From the NCBI GenBank assembly GCA_037013685.1, contig CM072891.1:17646501-17710500 (forward strand): a stretch of 64,000 nucleotides of DNA. Direction: 5' to 3'. A model generated the notes under the pieces. The model saw nothing but the letters and a program-made list of their open reading frames with translations, ran no database searches and was not told the origin of the DNA. Shown in pieces: positions 16,201 to 27,926 of the stretch. The stretch comes from Acridotheres tristis (taxonomy: Eukaryota; Chordata; Aves; Passeriformes; Sturnidae). Each line of letters opens with the position of its first letter. Within the stretch, counting starts at the first letter, position 1. A program made the position numbers and the translations under genes.

Positions 16201-17920
16201 TAGCATGGGACACTGTGGCTTATGGGACTTGTAATGAAATGCTGAACTGGTTTGTCCCCAAAATTTGTCTCCAGAGATGAATCTCAGATTTGCCATAGTC
16301 TGAGGAGATCTAACACGAGTGTAGAACAAAAGGGATCTAAGAACTTTGGTGTTCAGGTGTGCTTGAACTGGGCATTTTGCTTTAAGTCCACTTACATGGT
16401 GTTTTGCCAGGGTTATATAAACATTAAATAAAGAAGGTCCCTTCAGGCCTGTTATCAACAGAAGAGCAAAGTGTGTGACACTTTGTCCCTCAGGTAACTA
16501 AGAGCTCAGGGTGAGAAATCCCCTTCTTCAGCCATTTGTAGAAGAGAGCTTGTCTTCATTGCAATGCATGAGGTCTGTGGAGAGAAACCCTGGTGATGCT
16601 GGGACTTCTGCTGGTCCCAGGCTGAACTTGCACTGGGCCCTCAAGGCCAGATCCTGGCTCCAGAAAAGCAGCTGTGCATTGAGCTCAGGCAAATCTGCTG
16701 CCACCTGCATGAGAGCCTGGCACTACAAAGCCAAGCTTGGACAGGGAAGCACAAACCCTGAAAACAGAAGGAAATCCTTCTGTAATTAAGGCCTCTTGCT
16801 GTAGCCACCCAGACCAAAGGGAAAAGCCTTCAGGTTTCTGTTCTGCGCTGCTTTCAGACAGTTCCCAGTCCTTGGGTGTTTTCTGGAACTCTCCAGTGCA
16901 TCACCAAAACGTTTTTTGCTACTTCAGTAGGGCATTCTGCTTTATAATCCCAAGAATAACATTGCCTGTAGTTACCACAGATAGGCAGGAGAAGCAATGT
17001 AAGGACTCGAGCCTGCAGTTCACTGTCAGAGCTATCCCAGGCACCCCCAAACCAGTCAAACACGGCCAACAGCCAGGACAGGAATGAACCTCCAATTCAT
17101 GTTAATAGCTCCAAACCTAAAATTGCCAGAGGCTAATTATGGAAGCTTTGAGACCTTGAGGAGTAAAATTATCTTTATAGTTTAACTGCATAAATATATT
17201 GACTCATTATATTGAGGGTGGAATAACAGTGTCCTGAGCAATGTGTTCACTTGTGAGCCAGAAGCCGGCTTCTTCTCCACACCTTTGCCTTGAGATAGGG
17301 AAATCTGCATGAGGAAGAAAGTTATGGCTCTGTGGTTTGATAATTCTTTGCTCTAGTGACATTTTCCTGGTAGATTTTGCAGAGCTATTTGCCTGTCTGT
17401 ACTTTTGCCCAAATTTATTTAAATACTTTTATAGACACATAGTAATATATATTTATATAGAAATACTATGTATTCAGTTATAAGCCTCCTTTTTCTTCCT
17501 CAGCTCAGCATTCCCTGGCTGCATCTGGAATTATATCTGTTGTCCATTCAAGCTCATGTGAAGGAAGCACAGCACCAGACCTGGTGTACTTCAAGTGCAA
17601 TCTAATATATTGTGTTTGGGAGAGAAAAACTGTCCACTGCAGAAGACCTGTGAGCAAGTGCCTGTCCTGGGGTGATTTATCCACGATCCTCCGCTTTGTG
17701 CCTAAAGTGCTTGTCGTATCTTTAAGGTGTGTGGCCGAGCGAGAGGGTAACCTTGGGCTGTTTGAGCGGGCTTTTTCTAAGCCTCACTGCCCAATAACAC
17801 GGTGCAGTGCAGTCTGCTTTTGCTTGGCTAGCTTGGTTTTGTTAACCCAGGCAAGAAGTTTTTCCCTCCCGTGGCCACGGAGAAGCTGCAGCAGAAATCC
17901 TTCAGCTATCTTTGAGGTGA
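4270..17920. other. Long interval without a recognised gene
   Basis: I read both strands and found no exon I could assign to a known family. Open frames here are short, overlap on both strands and have Cys/Ser/Leu-rich composition typical of TG-rich noncoding DNA. Minor content: an AATAAA at 5278-5283, a small ATTTT-rich repeat near 7735-7760, A/T runs near 12,700 and 13,790, and one possible signal-peptide exon on the minus strand (15,526-15,613, listed separately). A diverged or noncoding gene could be missed by eye. Confidence 0.6.
15526..15613 (-). other. Speculative first coding exon of a secreted protein
   Basis: Minus-strand ATG at 15613-15611 sits in a good Kozak context (CTCACCATGA). 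It opens a frame reading MTLKSFLAVLLMPHIGPLG, then EQKPPKISAK, and meets a GTGAGT donor at 15,525. The shape (short basic start, hydrophobic stretch, small residue, donor) resembles a signal-peptide exon. The hydrophobic core is short and interrupted by Pro, and I found no convincing partner exon to the left, so chance is the likelier explanation. Confidence 0.12.
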
Positions 17921-17929
17921 ACTGCACGG

Positions 17930-18455
17930 CTTGTTAGTCAGAGACTAGAGAAACGGGACCTGGGGGAGAGGGGCCGCTCCGTTCCGGCCCCACACCTCGG
18001 GAAGCCGCGCCGGCGACAGAAAGAAAACCAAGAGGCTCCAGCCCAGCTGCTTCCTGTGCCGTGGAGAGGAGGTCGATGCTAGGGGGTCCCCAGGTTTCCA
18101 GGGTGCCCGAACTGCTGCGGGAAGCTCCTGTTTTTGTGGGCTCTTTTCCCTGAGGGACGCGCCGGCGCCATCTTGTACCGCGCGCCACATCGCAGGTGAG
18201 TGTTTTCCCCCGGCGTGTGTGTGTGGGGATAAGATCTGACAGTTCAATATCTAGCATTTATTTAGTTTTTTCCCCCCTGCCTTGTGGGCATTCTGATTGT
18301 TAATAAACTGTTGTTTTTTGTGGTTCCCCCCCCCCCACTTTCATCTATTAGTATTCATTTCCTATTGGTGGAAAGGGATTGTTGGAACCTTTTAGAGAGA
18401 TGACTCATTGCAGAGTGTTTTCTCCTAAACTTATCTCTAAACTGAGACAGTGGTA
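17930..18455 (+). mobile_element. Probable ERV LTR remnant (or CpG-rich promoter with first exon)
   Basis: A CpG-rich block (about 17,940-18,195) ends at a strong donor-like CAG|GTGAGT (18,195/18,196). Next come TTAATAAA (AATAAA at 18,303) with a GT-rich run just after, and an AT-richer tail ending ctctaaactgagaca near 18,455. A GC-rich core, a poly(A) hexamer in the middle, a U5-like tail and a terminal CA followed by TGG is the layout of an avian ERV LTR read on the plus strand. Family assignment is from memory of avian LTR layout, not a search. The alternative is a genuine CpG promoter with a noncoding first exon; a YY1-like ATGGCGCC lies on the minus strand here. Confidence 0.45.
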
Positions 18456-18794
18456 CACCCTTAAATAGGCTAGAGAAAGCCCCTGGCCCAGAGTGGCAGT
18501 CAGAGTGAAAGAGTGATGCTGCTGCTGTGTGTGGACAGCTTTGGAGATTGAAGCCTGGAAGAGCTGAAAATGGTCATGGATGAAAGGAGGAAGACCCCAA
18601 AGGCAAGCACATTAGGTTTGGCCTCTGCAGGAAGGGGCGGACAGAGGATGACAAAAAGAGTTCTTTATTTTCTCCTTGCAGCTCTAAAACCCTGTTTACC
18701 TGGAGAGCTTCCACTGCCCAGAAGCCAACCTCTTGCAAGCCGCCCTCAGCTGTCACCCACTGCCATGGCCCTGCCTGGGCTTTGCACCTTGGAG

Positions 18795-19082
18795 AGCTGG
18801 ACACTGGGCTCAGCTCAGCTCAGCTCTAGAGAGCTGGACACTGGGCCCTGGGGACACCTCAGCTCAACTCCAGAAAGCTGGACACTGGGCCCTGGGGACA
18901 CCTCAGCTCAACTCCAGAAAGCTGGACACTGGGCCCTGGGGACACCTCAGCTCAACTCCAGAAAGCTGGACACTGGGCCCTGGGGACACCTCAGCTCAAC
19001 TCAGCTCAGCTCTAGAGAGCTGGACACTGGGCTCTGGGGACACCTCAGCTCAACTCCAGAGAGCTGGACACTCTGGGGACAC
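18795..19082 (+). repeat. 44-bp minisatellite, seven copies
   Basis: The core GCTGGACACT begins at 18796, 18833, 18877, 18921, 18965, 19019 and 19063. Spacing is 44 bp for four of the six intervals; one is 37 and one is 54, the latter from a local duplication of cagctcaa/cagctcag. The unit contains TGGGCCCTGGGGACACCTC. The middle copies are nearly identical, so the array is young or homogenised. 44 is not a multiple of 3, yet plus frames stay open through the array. Confidence 0.95.
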
Positions 19083-22000
19083 CCCATCCCAACTCACACA
19101 CCCCCTCCAGCCTGCAGTGCATCACAGCCTTCCTTCCTCCACTCTTGCTCCTCTAAGCTTCCTTCTTCCTGCCCGCACAGGACCCGGGAGCCAGGCCTGT
19201 GCTGCCACCCAAAGACATTCTGTAGAGCAAGCAAACACGAGAGCAACTGTGCAAAGATGGGGATGGCTGCAGGGTCACCCATTTCAACTCAGCACCTCTT
19301 CCTCCCTCCCTCCCTCCCCTTTTCTACTGGCCTCCTTTCACCTGCTTTCCACACCAACTGTGACCTTACTTTTATTTTTTGATACTCTACCCAAAACCCA
19401 TCCACGCATTAACAGATTTCTTGAGAGGTGAAACCTTACATGTCTTGTGACTAGGGCATAATGGCAGGGTTTTTAAGCAGTGCCACTAAGAAAAAAATGC
19501 AAAACAAAGGAAGACTGGCATTTCAACCCACACCTGCCTGCAGGCAAGTCAGAGGATGGTTCTTTTATGAGGGAATCTGCCACTTTGAAAGCCTGAGAGA
19601 TCAGTCACAAGACAGGCTGGGAGTATAGGCAATGGTAAATTGGTCTCTCTTATCACATCATGACAGTGAAACAGGTAAAAGGAAATTTTAAGCTGTGAAA
19701 ATCCATTTTCCTTTAATTTATTTTCCTCTATGACATGCAATGAGCATGCCCCAGAAATTCCCAAGGGCAAAAAATACATCAAGATTGAGAGAGAGACTAA
19801 ATAGATGTGGACAGCAAGAATATCAGGACTCATTAGAATTAATGGCAGTAAAAATGTCATCAGGTATATTAAACTCCCTGCTTCAGGGTACAGAAAACAT
19901 TTGAGCCATTAGACCCAGCTGGAGTGGGGAGAAGAAGGGTGGGGAAGCAGATCCAGCTTCAGCCCTCCCTGAGGATCCATCACAGGTTCCTGCAGCAGGA
20001 GGATCATGGAAGGTAGGCAGATGTCTGGTGTGTCTCACACTGGTGTTCCCTTGGACATGGAGACAGGGCAAGTCCCACAGCCATGGCACCTTGGTGCTGC
20101 CAGGTTCCTGCCCTGCCAGTGCTGGGCACTGGGAGCAGCTTCCTTCCCTGGAGAAATTGCTTCTGCACGGAGATCAGAGATGAGATATGATCCTTGTGCC
20201 TGCAGCACAGGAGAGGTGCCTGTGCTCAGTTTGAGGATGGCTATAGTGCCATGGAAAACCTCCTGTCTGGTACTCAGAGTAGAGAGGTGGAGGATACATT
20301 CCCATTACCAACCTGTTCTGTACAAGCACAGTAGGGCTCACACCAAGACGGTTTTACTTCAATACCCCCAAAGTCTCTGCTTTCACTCTTTCCGTAACAA
20401 ATTTGGAAGTCCTAATAAGCCAAGCCTGGCAGGCTACTAGAAAAAAAATGGTGATGATTTTCTGAGATGCCAGAGAGGATCTCAAAACAAATTCAAGCTC
20501 CCAGCTATGCTTCTTTTATGAGATTAGACAAATCAATCAATCTTTTAGTGTCTTTTTATCTTCTAACTGTGCATCCATATGGTACACAGCGGAACTGCCT
20601 TTACGGCTTGTCATCATGTGTTTCCATTCACAGTCATGGGCTTTTGGGGAAGTCAGGATTGGGCTCTTGTGCTAGCAAAGGCGCCTGTGTCAAGAAGGGA
20701 AATTCAGGTGCTTTCTTTCAGTGGTATCACCCTAAAACCTCTTCTGCTATGGTTTCACCCAGACCTAGTGCTCTTGTACATCAAGCAGAATTAAGTCACC
20801 CTGTCCTCTTTCTCAGACTGCCTTGAACAGGCTGTGGCAGCCCTGACCCCTCTGACCTTGCTGAGTCCTGCCCTTCCTCCATGCAAGGTTTGCCAGGGCT
20901 GTGTGGAGGACTGGGAATGCTGGAATCCCCTTGCACAAGGGCATGTGCTCTGCCAGCTGCCCACACTTGCTCCACGACGGCTTGGGGCTGTCACTGCACG
21001 TGCTCACACATGGCTTCAGCCCTCAGTCCCCTCTTTGTGTCCCCCCTCCACAGCTGTTTCTGCAGCATGCAGCCATTTCCCACATCCAGTCCAAGCTCCT
21101 TGGTCCTTGCTACCCCAGGAAAACTTAGTGGCCAAATCAAAGGGGCTTTGAAATAATGTGCAACTGAACACTTGTCAAGGAACGTGATACCTCTAGCAAC
21201 AAGTGGGAACTGCCATTCAGGTTCACAACTTCAAGCCATCTAGTCCAGCAGTGCTTTTAGGAATAGCAATTGCTCCAAAATTGCCAGCAATTGCTGGCTG
21301 CTCCTGCAAGGAGCAAACATGCCTAAGACCAGAAAAGAATTATGTGGCCCCAGGAAAGCCACCACTCTTTGGCTGGTTACATCCCTAGATAACAGCTGGA
21401 AAACTGTGAGCTTGCACCAGTACCAGATGTCTTTATCCTGCTGGTGTTGCAACTCCACATCTCTGGGTGACCCCCTTCCCTTTACCTCCAGCTGAGCTCC
21501 TGGGCAACATGGCATAGTGTGGAAAGGGGTTCAAAGTACAAAGCCTTCAGTTTCATACACTTTCTTATTGCCAGCCCAGGGTGTCTGCAGATCGTGTGCA
21601 GGGAGTAGCTGATTGAAAAATGAAAAATAGTTTTTGGGGAGATCAGTTCCCCTGCACTACATCAATAATGTAGAGCCCAAAAATAAAATGCCCAAGAAAT
21701 TGGTTGGGCACCTGTTTGAAAGCTAAAGAGTTTTGGGAGTTCTGGGCTTTCTGAGCCCTCTGATTGCTGATGGCAATTTTGGGATCTTACTCATGTTGCA
21801 AAGGGCCAGCCTCTCATCTGGCTGTACCGTGAGGCCTGGTGACTGCCTCACTGTTCCTCAAAGGGGTAAGAGGAGTCATCTCCAGAAGCCACTACACATT
21901 TCTTCTCTGGGCAAGGCACCCTTCTTTATGGCTACTGAGCTCACACCCTGTCTCACTTCCCACTTCAGGGTGCTTTGCTCTATCTTAGCATCCTGCAGGG

Positions 22001-23149
22001 AGCAGAGTGATCCCAAAGACTAATCTGCTGCAGTTCTTCACCACCCATTTTTGCCCTTCTGGATGAGGTCCTTGGTCGTGTTGAAGGAGGAGATGGAGCA
22101 GGAGCATGGCTTGTTCAGCTGTTTGTAATAACAACTCCAGCTAATGAAAATGAAGATGAGAAGAAAAGAGAGGTATGGATCTTTTTTAGTCTGGTCATGT
22201 TGAAATTCTCTCCTGTTCCTACAGTGGTACTAAGAAAAAAAGGAATGTTTAGACCTGGTACCTTTGCAGTAGAGCCAGGGGACCCATTAAGGGTTGTGTG
22301 GTACAGCCAGGACCCCTGGCATGACATGAGCATCTAGTCCTGGTTCAGGCAATGGGAAGAAAGAGCTGGAAAGAGCATGGCCTTAGCTCAGGCTGGACAG
22401 TGAATGAAATGCACAGCCCAGCCTGTGCTGCAAGAGGGAGAGCAAGCATAGGCTACCTCCCTCACCCCTGGCCATGCAGGACAGGCTCTTCCATATTTTA
22501 ATCCCCTTCTTGCCGTGCTTTTCTTTCTATCCTTGTCTCTTAATCAGAGAGGAGCAGCTGCAACCCTCTAATAGCCTCTAATAGTTTGTTCTTAGCAGCT
22601 GTTGGTGGTATTTTGGTGCTGCCTTTTCTCTCCTGTTGCTGAGCTGTCTGTTTCCCACTGCAGAGCTGCCTGGGCTTTCTCCTCCCCGGTGAGCCATGGG
22701 CAGCTGCAGGAAGGTCACTGGGAACTTGAGGAATTAATTTTACTGGAAACCACATCCAGTAACCAAGACACAGAGCTGGAGTGGGAGAAGAAACTGGGTC
22801 CATTTGGTCATAGGGGAAGAAAAAAGTATGGGAAAGGTTTGTAACTGTTTTTTTTTCAGTGAAAATTTAAGAGATGGATAAAGGAGAAGGAAGTAAATTG
22901 AAACTATTGATCAGGTGAGAAGAGAGAATTTGCAACTGTTTCCCCAGGAACTCATCTGACAGTGTTTTCACTTCTCTTAGTCTCGTACTTCAAAAGCTCT
23001 GAAGCTCCCCTTAATGCACAAGGAAACAAACCAAGGTCCCTGTCCCACACTGTGATACCTCTCCACCATGTTTTGCTTGCATCCCAAAGAGCTCATCTCC
23101 CCACTTCCCTGTTGTGCATCTCTGTGACTGGTCTAGTCCTGGCCCTGGT

Positions 23150-23485
23150 GTACACATGGGAAGAGTTGGATTGTAAAGGCAAGATTTTGTGTTACTTGGA
23201 TATAAATGGAAGTGCAATGTTGCATTTACAATATCTTTTGTTGTGTTTTTCTCCATTCTGTTCTAGGTTATTCTATTCTACTTTGCATCTCTAGTATTTT
23301 TGGACTCTGTTGCACATGTGGTGCACACCTGGGAAGAACTGCTGGAGTGAAAGAGGAATATTTTCTATTACTATGATATAAATGGAAGGTAGGAAGGGCT
23401 TATGTTTGAGGAAAAAAGCAGGATTTGATATTACTGGGATAGAAATGGAAGTGACATGTTGTGTGGTAAATATATTGTCTTGGGT
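23150..23485 (+). repeat. Diverged direct repeats around an ATAAATGGAAG core
   Basis: Similar segments centre on ATAAATGGAAG at 23,202 and 23,378 and AGAAATGGAAG at 23,441. Flanks are related: CACATGGGAAGAGTTG near 23,153 against CACCTGGGAAGAACTG near 23,326, and GCAAGATTTTG near 23,179 against GCAGGATTTGA near 23,418. They are imperfect and irregularly spaced, so this is an old local duplication lying beside the ERV remnant. Confidence 0.5.
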
Positions 23486-23509
23486 TCCTCTCTTTTTTGA
23501 GAATGAATT

Positions 23510-23900
23510 CCAAAAAAGGCCTGCCATTTGGCTGTGTGCCAAATAAGATGGGAACTATTGGGTTGTGATAAGTAAAGCAGTTTAGTAAAGCAAAAAAAGG
23601 GAAACAAAAGTTTTCTCATACATAAGCAAAGGGAAACATTCATCTCTAATTCCCATCAATAAGGATGCTCTGGAAGGCAAACACTATGGAATAACAAATG
23701 CCCCCCATTTCTTCTCCCTCCCTTAGCTTTTATATCTGAGCTGATGTCATATATAATATGGAATATCCCTTTGGTGGCTTTGGGTCAGCTGGCCTGGATG
23801 TGTCCCCTCCCAGGACCTTGCCCACTCCCAAGCCCTTCATGGGGGAGAAGGAATGTCACGGTAGCCAAAATGCAGCTGTGTTATCAACGCTGTCCCAGCT
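23510..23900 (-). mobile_element. ERVL-like LTR remnant, minus orientation
   Basis: Read on the minus strand this has, in order, a U3 with GTTGATAACACAG (near 23,890) and GGGAGGGGACACA, a CRE-like TGACATCA (23,749-23,742) and a TATA-like GATATAAAAGC (23,736-23,726). An R/U5 part follows with TTTACTAAACTGCTTTACTT (near 23,590). This order matches a widespread avian ERVL-type LTR. Boundaries are approximate because the ends are worn. It directly abuts pol-derived sequence on its upstream side, so internal sequence between the RNase H region and the LTR has been lost. Confidence 0.75.
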
Positions 23901-24410
23901 CCCATAGCCTCTTTCATTTTCTGGTAACTCATGGTCCCTGTGCTTCTCGGGCACAAGTCTCCTTCTCAGGCACTGTTCCAAAATCTCTGTCTCCTGGCCA
24001 GTTTGTAGTCTCTTCTAGGATTCCTAGGAAATAGGGGTTTCCCATTGGGGCTCGTTGTGTAATCAGTGTTACCCACTTACTCCACCTAGCGCTGGTTATG
24101 TGATGTGTTGAGGCGATGTTGCCTTGGAGCATCCCGTGTAGGACAGGCAGCTGTGGTGACAAAAGGAGATGCTTCTGTCCCAGCAACTTATGAGGTGGCT
24201 TGAACTCCCTCATAGGCTGCTAATTTCTCTTTTTCAGTGGGACTATAACTAGCTTCTGGTCCTGGTAACTCCAGCTCCAATACCCTACTGGTGCACCTTG
24301 GGTTTCTCCTGAAGTCCTTTGCCAGAGGCTCCAGGTGAGCCCCTGCTCCCCAGCTGCAGTGTAGGGTGTATTTTGCACATCTCCACATCTGCAGCAGACA
24401 CTCATTTCAA
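23900..24410 (-). pseudogene. Decayed ERVL-like pol fragment (end of RT / RNase H region)
   Basis: Minus-strand frames keep recognisable pieces of retroviral pol in the expected order: TPYTAAGEQ and TWSLWQ (24,300-24,370), then SPTEKEKLAAYEGVQ (about 24,190-24,240), then STHHITSARWSKW and LITQRAPMGNP (about 24,020-24,110), then a LPENE-like piece near 23,920. The pieces fall in different frames and are broken by frameshifts and stops, so it cannot encode a working enzyme. Gag, protease, integrase and most of RT are absent. It lies immediately upstream of the LTR on the same strand. Confidence 0.8.
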
Positions 24411-24419
24411 ACAAACTCA

Positions 24420-27400
24420 TTAACGCACTGTCATTCACCAAAGAGAAATCACTCAGCAAGGTGGGAGCCAATATTGGTGAAGCCAGCTCAGAACAGGGCA
24501 TACATGGGGAAGGAACAAGGTGAAGAGGCTGCTGCTTCATTAACTCCAGCAAAACTCTGGAAGGCTGGTGTTTTGGATGCCTGCTTGGAAAATCCAGCTG
24601 TCAGAGTCACAGTGAGAGCTGCTCCATACTTGCTCCCTTGCAGGTCCTGGGAGAGGCCCAGCAGGCACCAGGCAGGACATGAAGGAAAAGGCAGAGCTCT
24701 TGAGGAGCTTGCAGGAGAGTAATTTTAACCCCTTGCTGGACTTGGTGACACCAATCCATATTGACTTGTGAAGTCCTTCCAGTGCTGCAAGCCCTTCATG
24801 GGCACAGCATAAATGAGTGGGCCAAGGGTATGTGCTTTCCACCTGCTTTTGCTATGCAGTTTTAAATCTACTTTCTCTATCCAAAACAGTAGGATTTTTT
24901 TTTTACAAACATATACTGTAGCAGCTTGATGCCAGCTCTTTAATACTCTTTAATCTTTGCACACACTTCTGGAGCTGGATCCATAGTCTCAGATGTGCCA
25001 AAGCTATCCCATACCTTTTCAATTCTGCCAGGCCTAAAATCCAAGAACCTAGAAACACTTAGCAGAAACGAGCCATCTGAAAAGCAGGAATGATCCTCTC
25101 TTTCAGAAGATGGTGCTAAATTACATGGAGATTACAGGGCAAAGATCTCTGGAGGGAGGTGAGAAAGAAGAAGGAAAGCACTGGAGGATGGTGTTCTACA
25201 TCCTCTCATCTGGTTTTCACTCCTTATCCCACCTAGGCTTTGATGAACTTCCCTGAGAAGTCTCGGATCAGTCCCATTTTCTCTCTCCAGCCTTGGAAGC
25301 TCTGCTAGCTTTCTCTCAAGTGATACAAACCCAGCCAGATTTCCTCCCCAGAGCATTCATTAAGTGACTCTAACCCATGTGGGGTGATTAGCTATATTTG
25401 ATCCTGTAGTTAGGAAACAGGGCTGCATGCCGTGTAGTGTGTCCAATTTAGATTTACTTTGCATCCTGTGGCACAGAGCAGGGAATGGATCCCCTGGGAG
25501 CCTGATGTGTAGAAAGCAACAAGTCCCCACTGGAGTCAGGGATGAACAAAACAGTCTTCCTTCTTTGTGGAAAGTGCCACAGAGCAAATTCTTTGGTGCT
25601 TTATATTCTGGTTATCTCTGAGTGCAGCCTCATGCCTTGGTGTGCAGTTATGGTGCATGAGAGATGAGCTGACACTTCTAACCTGGCTACGAGGAGCTGG
25701 TTCCACTGAGCTGCACCCAGAAGTTATGGAGGCAGGCAGCACTTCCCAGACAATCCCAATTTGGCTTGCAGGACACTTCTGTACCCAGGAGCAAAGAGGT
25801 GCTTTAATCATCTGCCAAGCATAATTGGGGTCTGAACGAAGTGTTTTTGTGATGGGTAGAAATGGCAGAAGCAACACAGAGAGGATGTAAAGAAGGTGGG
25901 GTGGGCAATGCTAGGACTGTCCTGATGGCACCGGGCTGTTCCTGGCATGTCGTAATCACCGGTGAGGCTGGAAACAGGGAGCAGCAGAGGAGGATTTGCA
26001 TGAGCTGCATGTAGGGTGCCTGTACAAGTGACAGCTGTGCTGGTACTTTATTTCTCTCTTGCGGATATTATGGGTTGCTGTGCCCCAGCCTGAGGGCAGC
26101 ACAGCCTGGCTTAGGACTTTTCCTGAGTGTTTGCTCTGGAACATCTTTAAGGGCTTGAGGAAGTGCCAACAATTCACCTCTCCCACTGCATACCTGCCTC
26201 TAATTGCAAACCAGATAGGCTCTGACACGATATTGGCCAATTAAAGTTTCCATCCCCCCCCAGCCACACGATCCTGCATCCCACATGCCACCGATTTGCC
26301 CTCTAGCTTGGAAAAGCTTACGATCTGTGCAGTCATTTGACACAGCAGAGTTTCTTCCTCCGGCTGGGGGCTGCATTTCCTCTTGTAGTGGATGCAGCCG
26401 GCTTTAGCTGAGACTAACCTCTAACATATTCATCAACCTGCCAGTTTGCAAGTCCTTGCCAAGCTGGGAGTGCACTGGACTGGCTGGTGTTTATGGTGTG
26501 AGTGCCAGAGGAGTGGGCATCACTCAGTAAGGAGGGCGCTGTGATGCTGTGCCTCTGAAGGAGAAATGTCCATGGTTCATTTGCAGCTGTGAAGAGGGGA
26601 ATGGGTAAAGTAGATCAAAATTATTCTTACCTTATGGGGAAAGGGACTTTCCTGCATAGTGGTTTGTTTGGGGTTTTTTTTCCCCATGTTTTTTCCCCTT
26701 AAGTAAAAGGTGAAATAGAGGTATGGTGGAGGAAAGGGCAACTGATGAAATCAGCACACAGAAAGGAGGAAATACATTGTAAATGATAGTTGAAAATCAC
26801 AGTGATCTGTTCGAAAGAGGAATTCAGGCAAGAAGCAAGTCCCTTTTAGACTGTTTTAGTAGAAGTTTGGGAGTGACTCAGATGGCAAGTACTGTTTTCA
26901 AAGCAGGGAGCTGTGTGTGGTTAACTCTTCAAACACATTGGGCTTGATTTCCCTTTTCAGATTCAACTGGAGCACTGTAATTGCTGATAGCATCACTATT
27001 ATTTGAAGCTGCTACCTGAGGCCTTGTTGTGCTGGAACTCCTTTCCAAAAAGCCCAGGCATCAAGACAGCAGTCAGGGATACCAGGGCAGCCATGACTTG
27101 ATATTCCAAGTAGGAGGTTTGGTTGGGGTATAAACTGTGAGGACAGTAATATTTGATTAACTGCTTCTGGCAATGTTATCTGGAACACTGTGACCTCCCA
27201 GCTCAAGATTATATGCTGTGATGAATAAAAAATTAGATTTATTGTAGAATATGGAAACTACTAGCAGAAACCTGAAGTTTTACTACACCCTAAACCAATG
27301 TTGCTGTTACTGAGGTTCACAATACAGACCTGTTTTCTCTGAAGACCTCTGAGGCATGTCTTTAAAGTCCTAGTATTTGCTTAAAGTCATACTTGTACTT

Positions 27401-27920
27401 CTTAATCTTCTGTTTTGGCTGCATAATTTTGTCCTTCAGCTTCATTATATGAGGTGAAACTCAGCCCTTGCTGGTAGAAAGTCAGTGCTTACAAACCACT
27501 GTATCAAGGGGGTCCAAGTATTTGCCCTGAGAACCAGAATGTGAGTGCAATGTCCCAGGAACTGCTGAGTTCTCCAGCTGTGATCTTGGTATGAGTAAGA
27601 CTTTGCCTGCCAGCCCATTACCTAGTCCACATGAAAGGTTTGTGACTCGGTTCCTGACTGCTTTATCTTAAAATGCTGCCTACCCAAACATCACATTCCT
27701 GTGTCTTTCATCTCTTCCAAGTTCACAGTTGTGATTAGGTTTGTCAGGGAAGTGAGCCGGACCAACAAATAGATGAGTAAAAACAAATGAGGTTTTAGGA
27801 ATAGAAATCCTTGCTTGAGTCTTGTTCATGAGTACAAGTGTCTCCTGCTGCAGTTGCTTGCTCCTGGATCCTGGGTTTTCTACTTGCATTTTAGAGCCAA
27901 GCACAGGACTTGACATTGTC
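24420..27920. other. Interval without a recognised gene
   Basis: Nothing beyond scattered short frames and simple A/T and C runs is visible. The right edge of the ERV remnant is unclear and might extend slightly past 24,410. Confidence 0.55.
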
Positions 27921-27926
27921 CTAAAG

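Larger units (their letters stand above)
18460..23500. other. Interval without a recognised gene
   Basis: Apart from the minisatellite I see no gene. One stop-free plus frame at 22,011-22,337 (108 codons, first Met late) has no recognisable homology. A diverged direct repeat lies at its right end. Confidence 0.55.

Noticed and set aside
18570..19431. 270- and 232-codon frames with a Trp-Thr-Leu repeat
   Set aside because: Produced by the 44-bp minisatellite; two frames are open in parallel, which points to composition.
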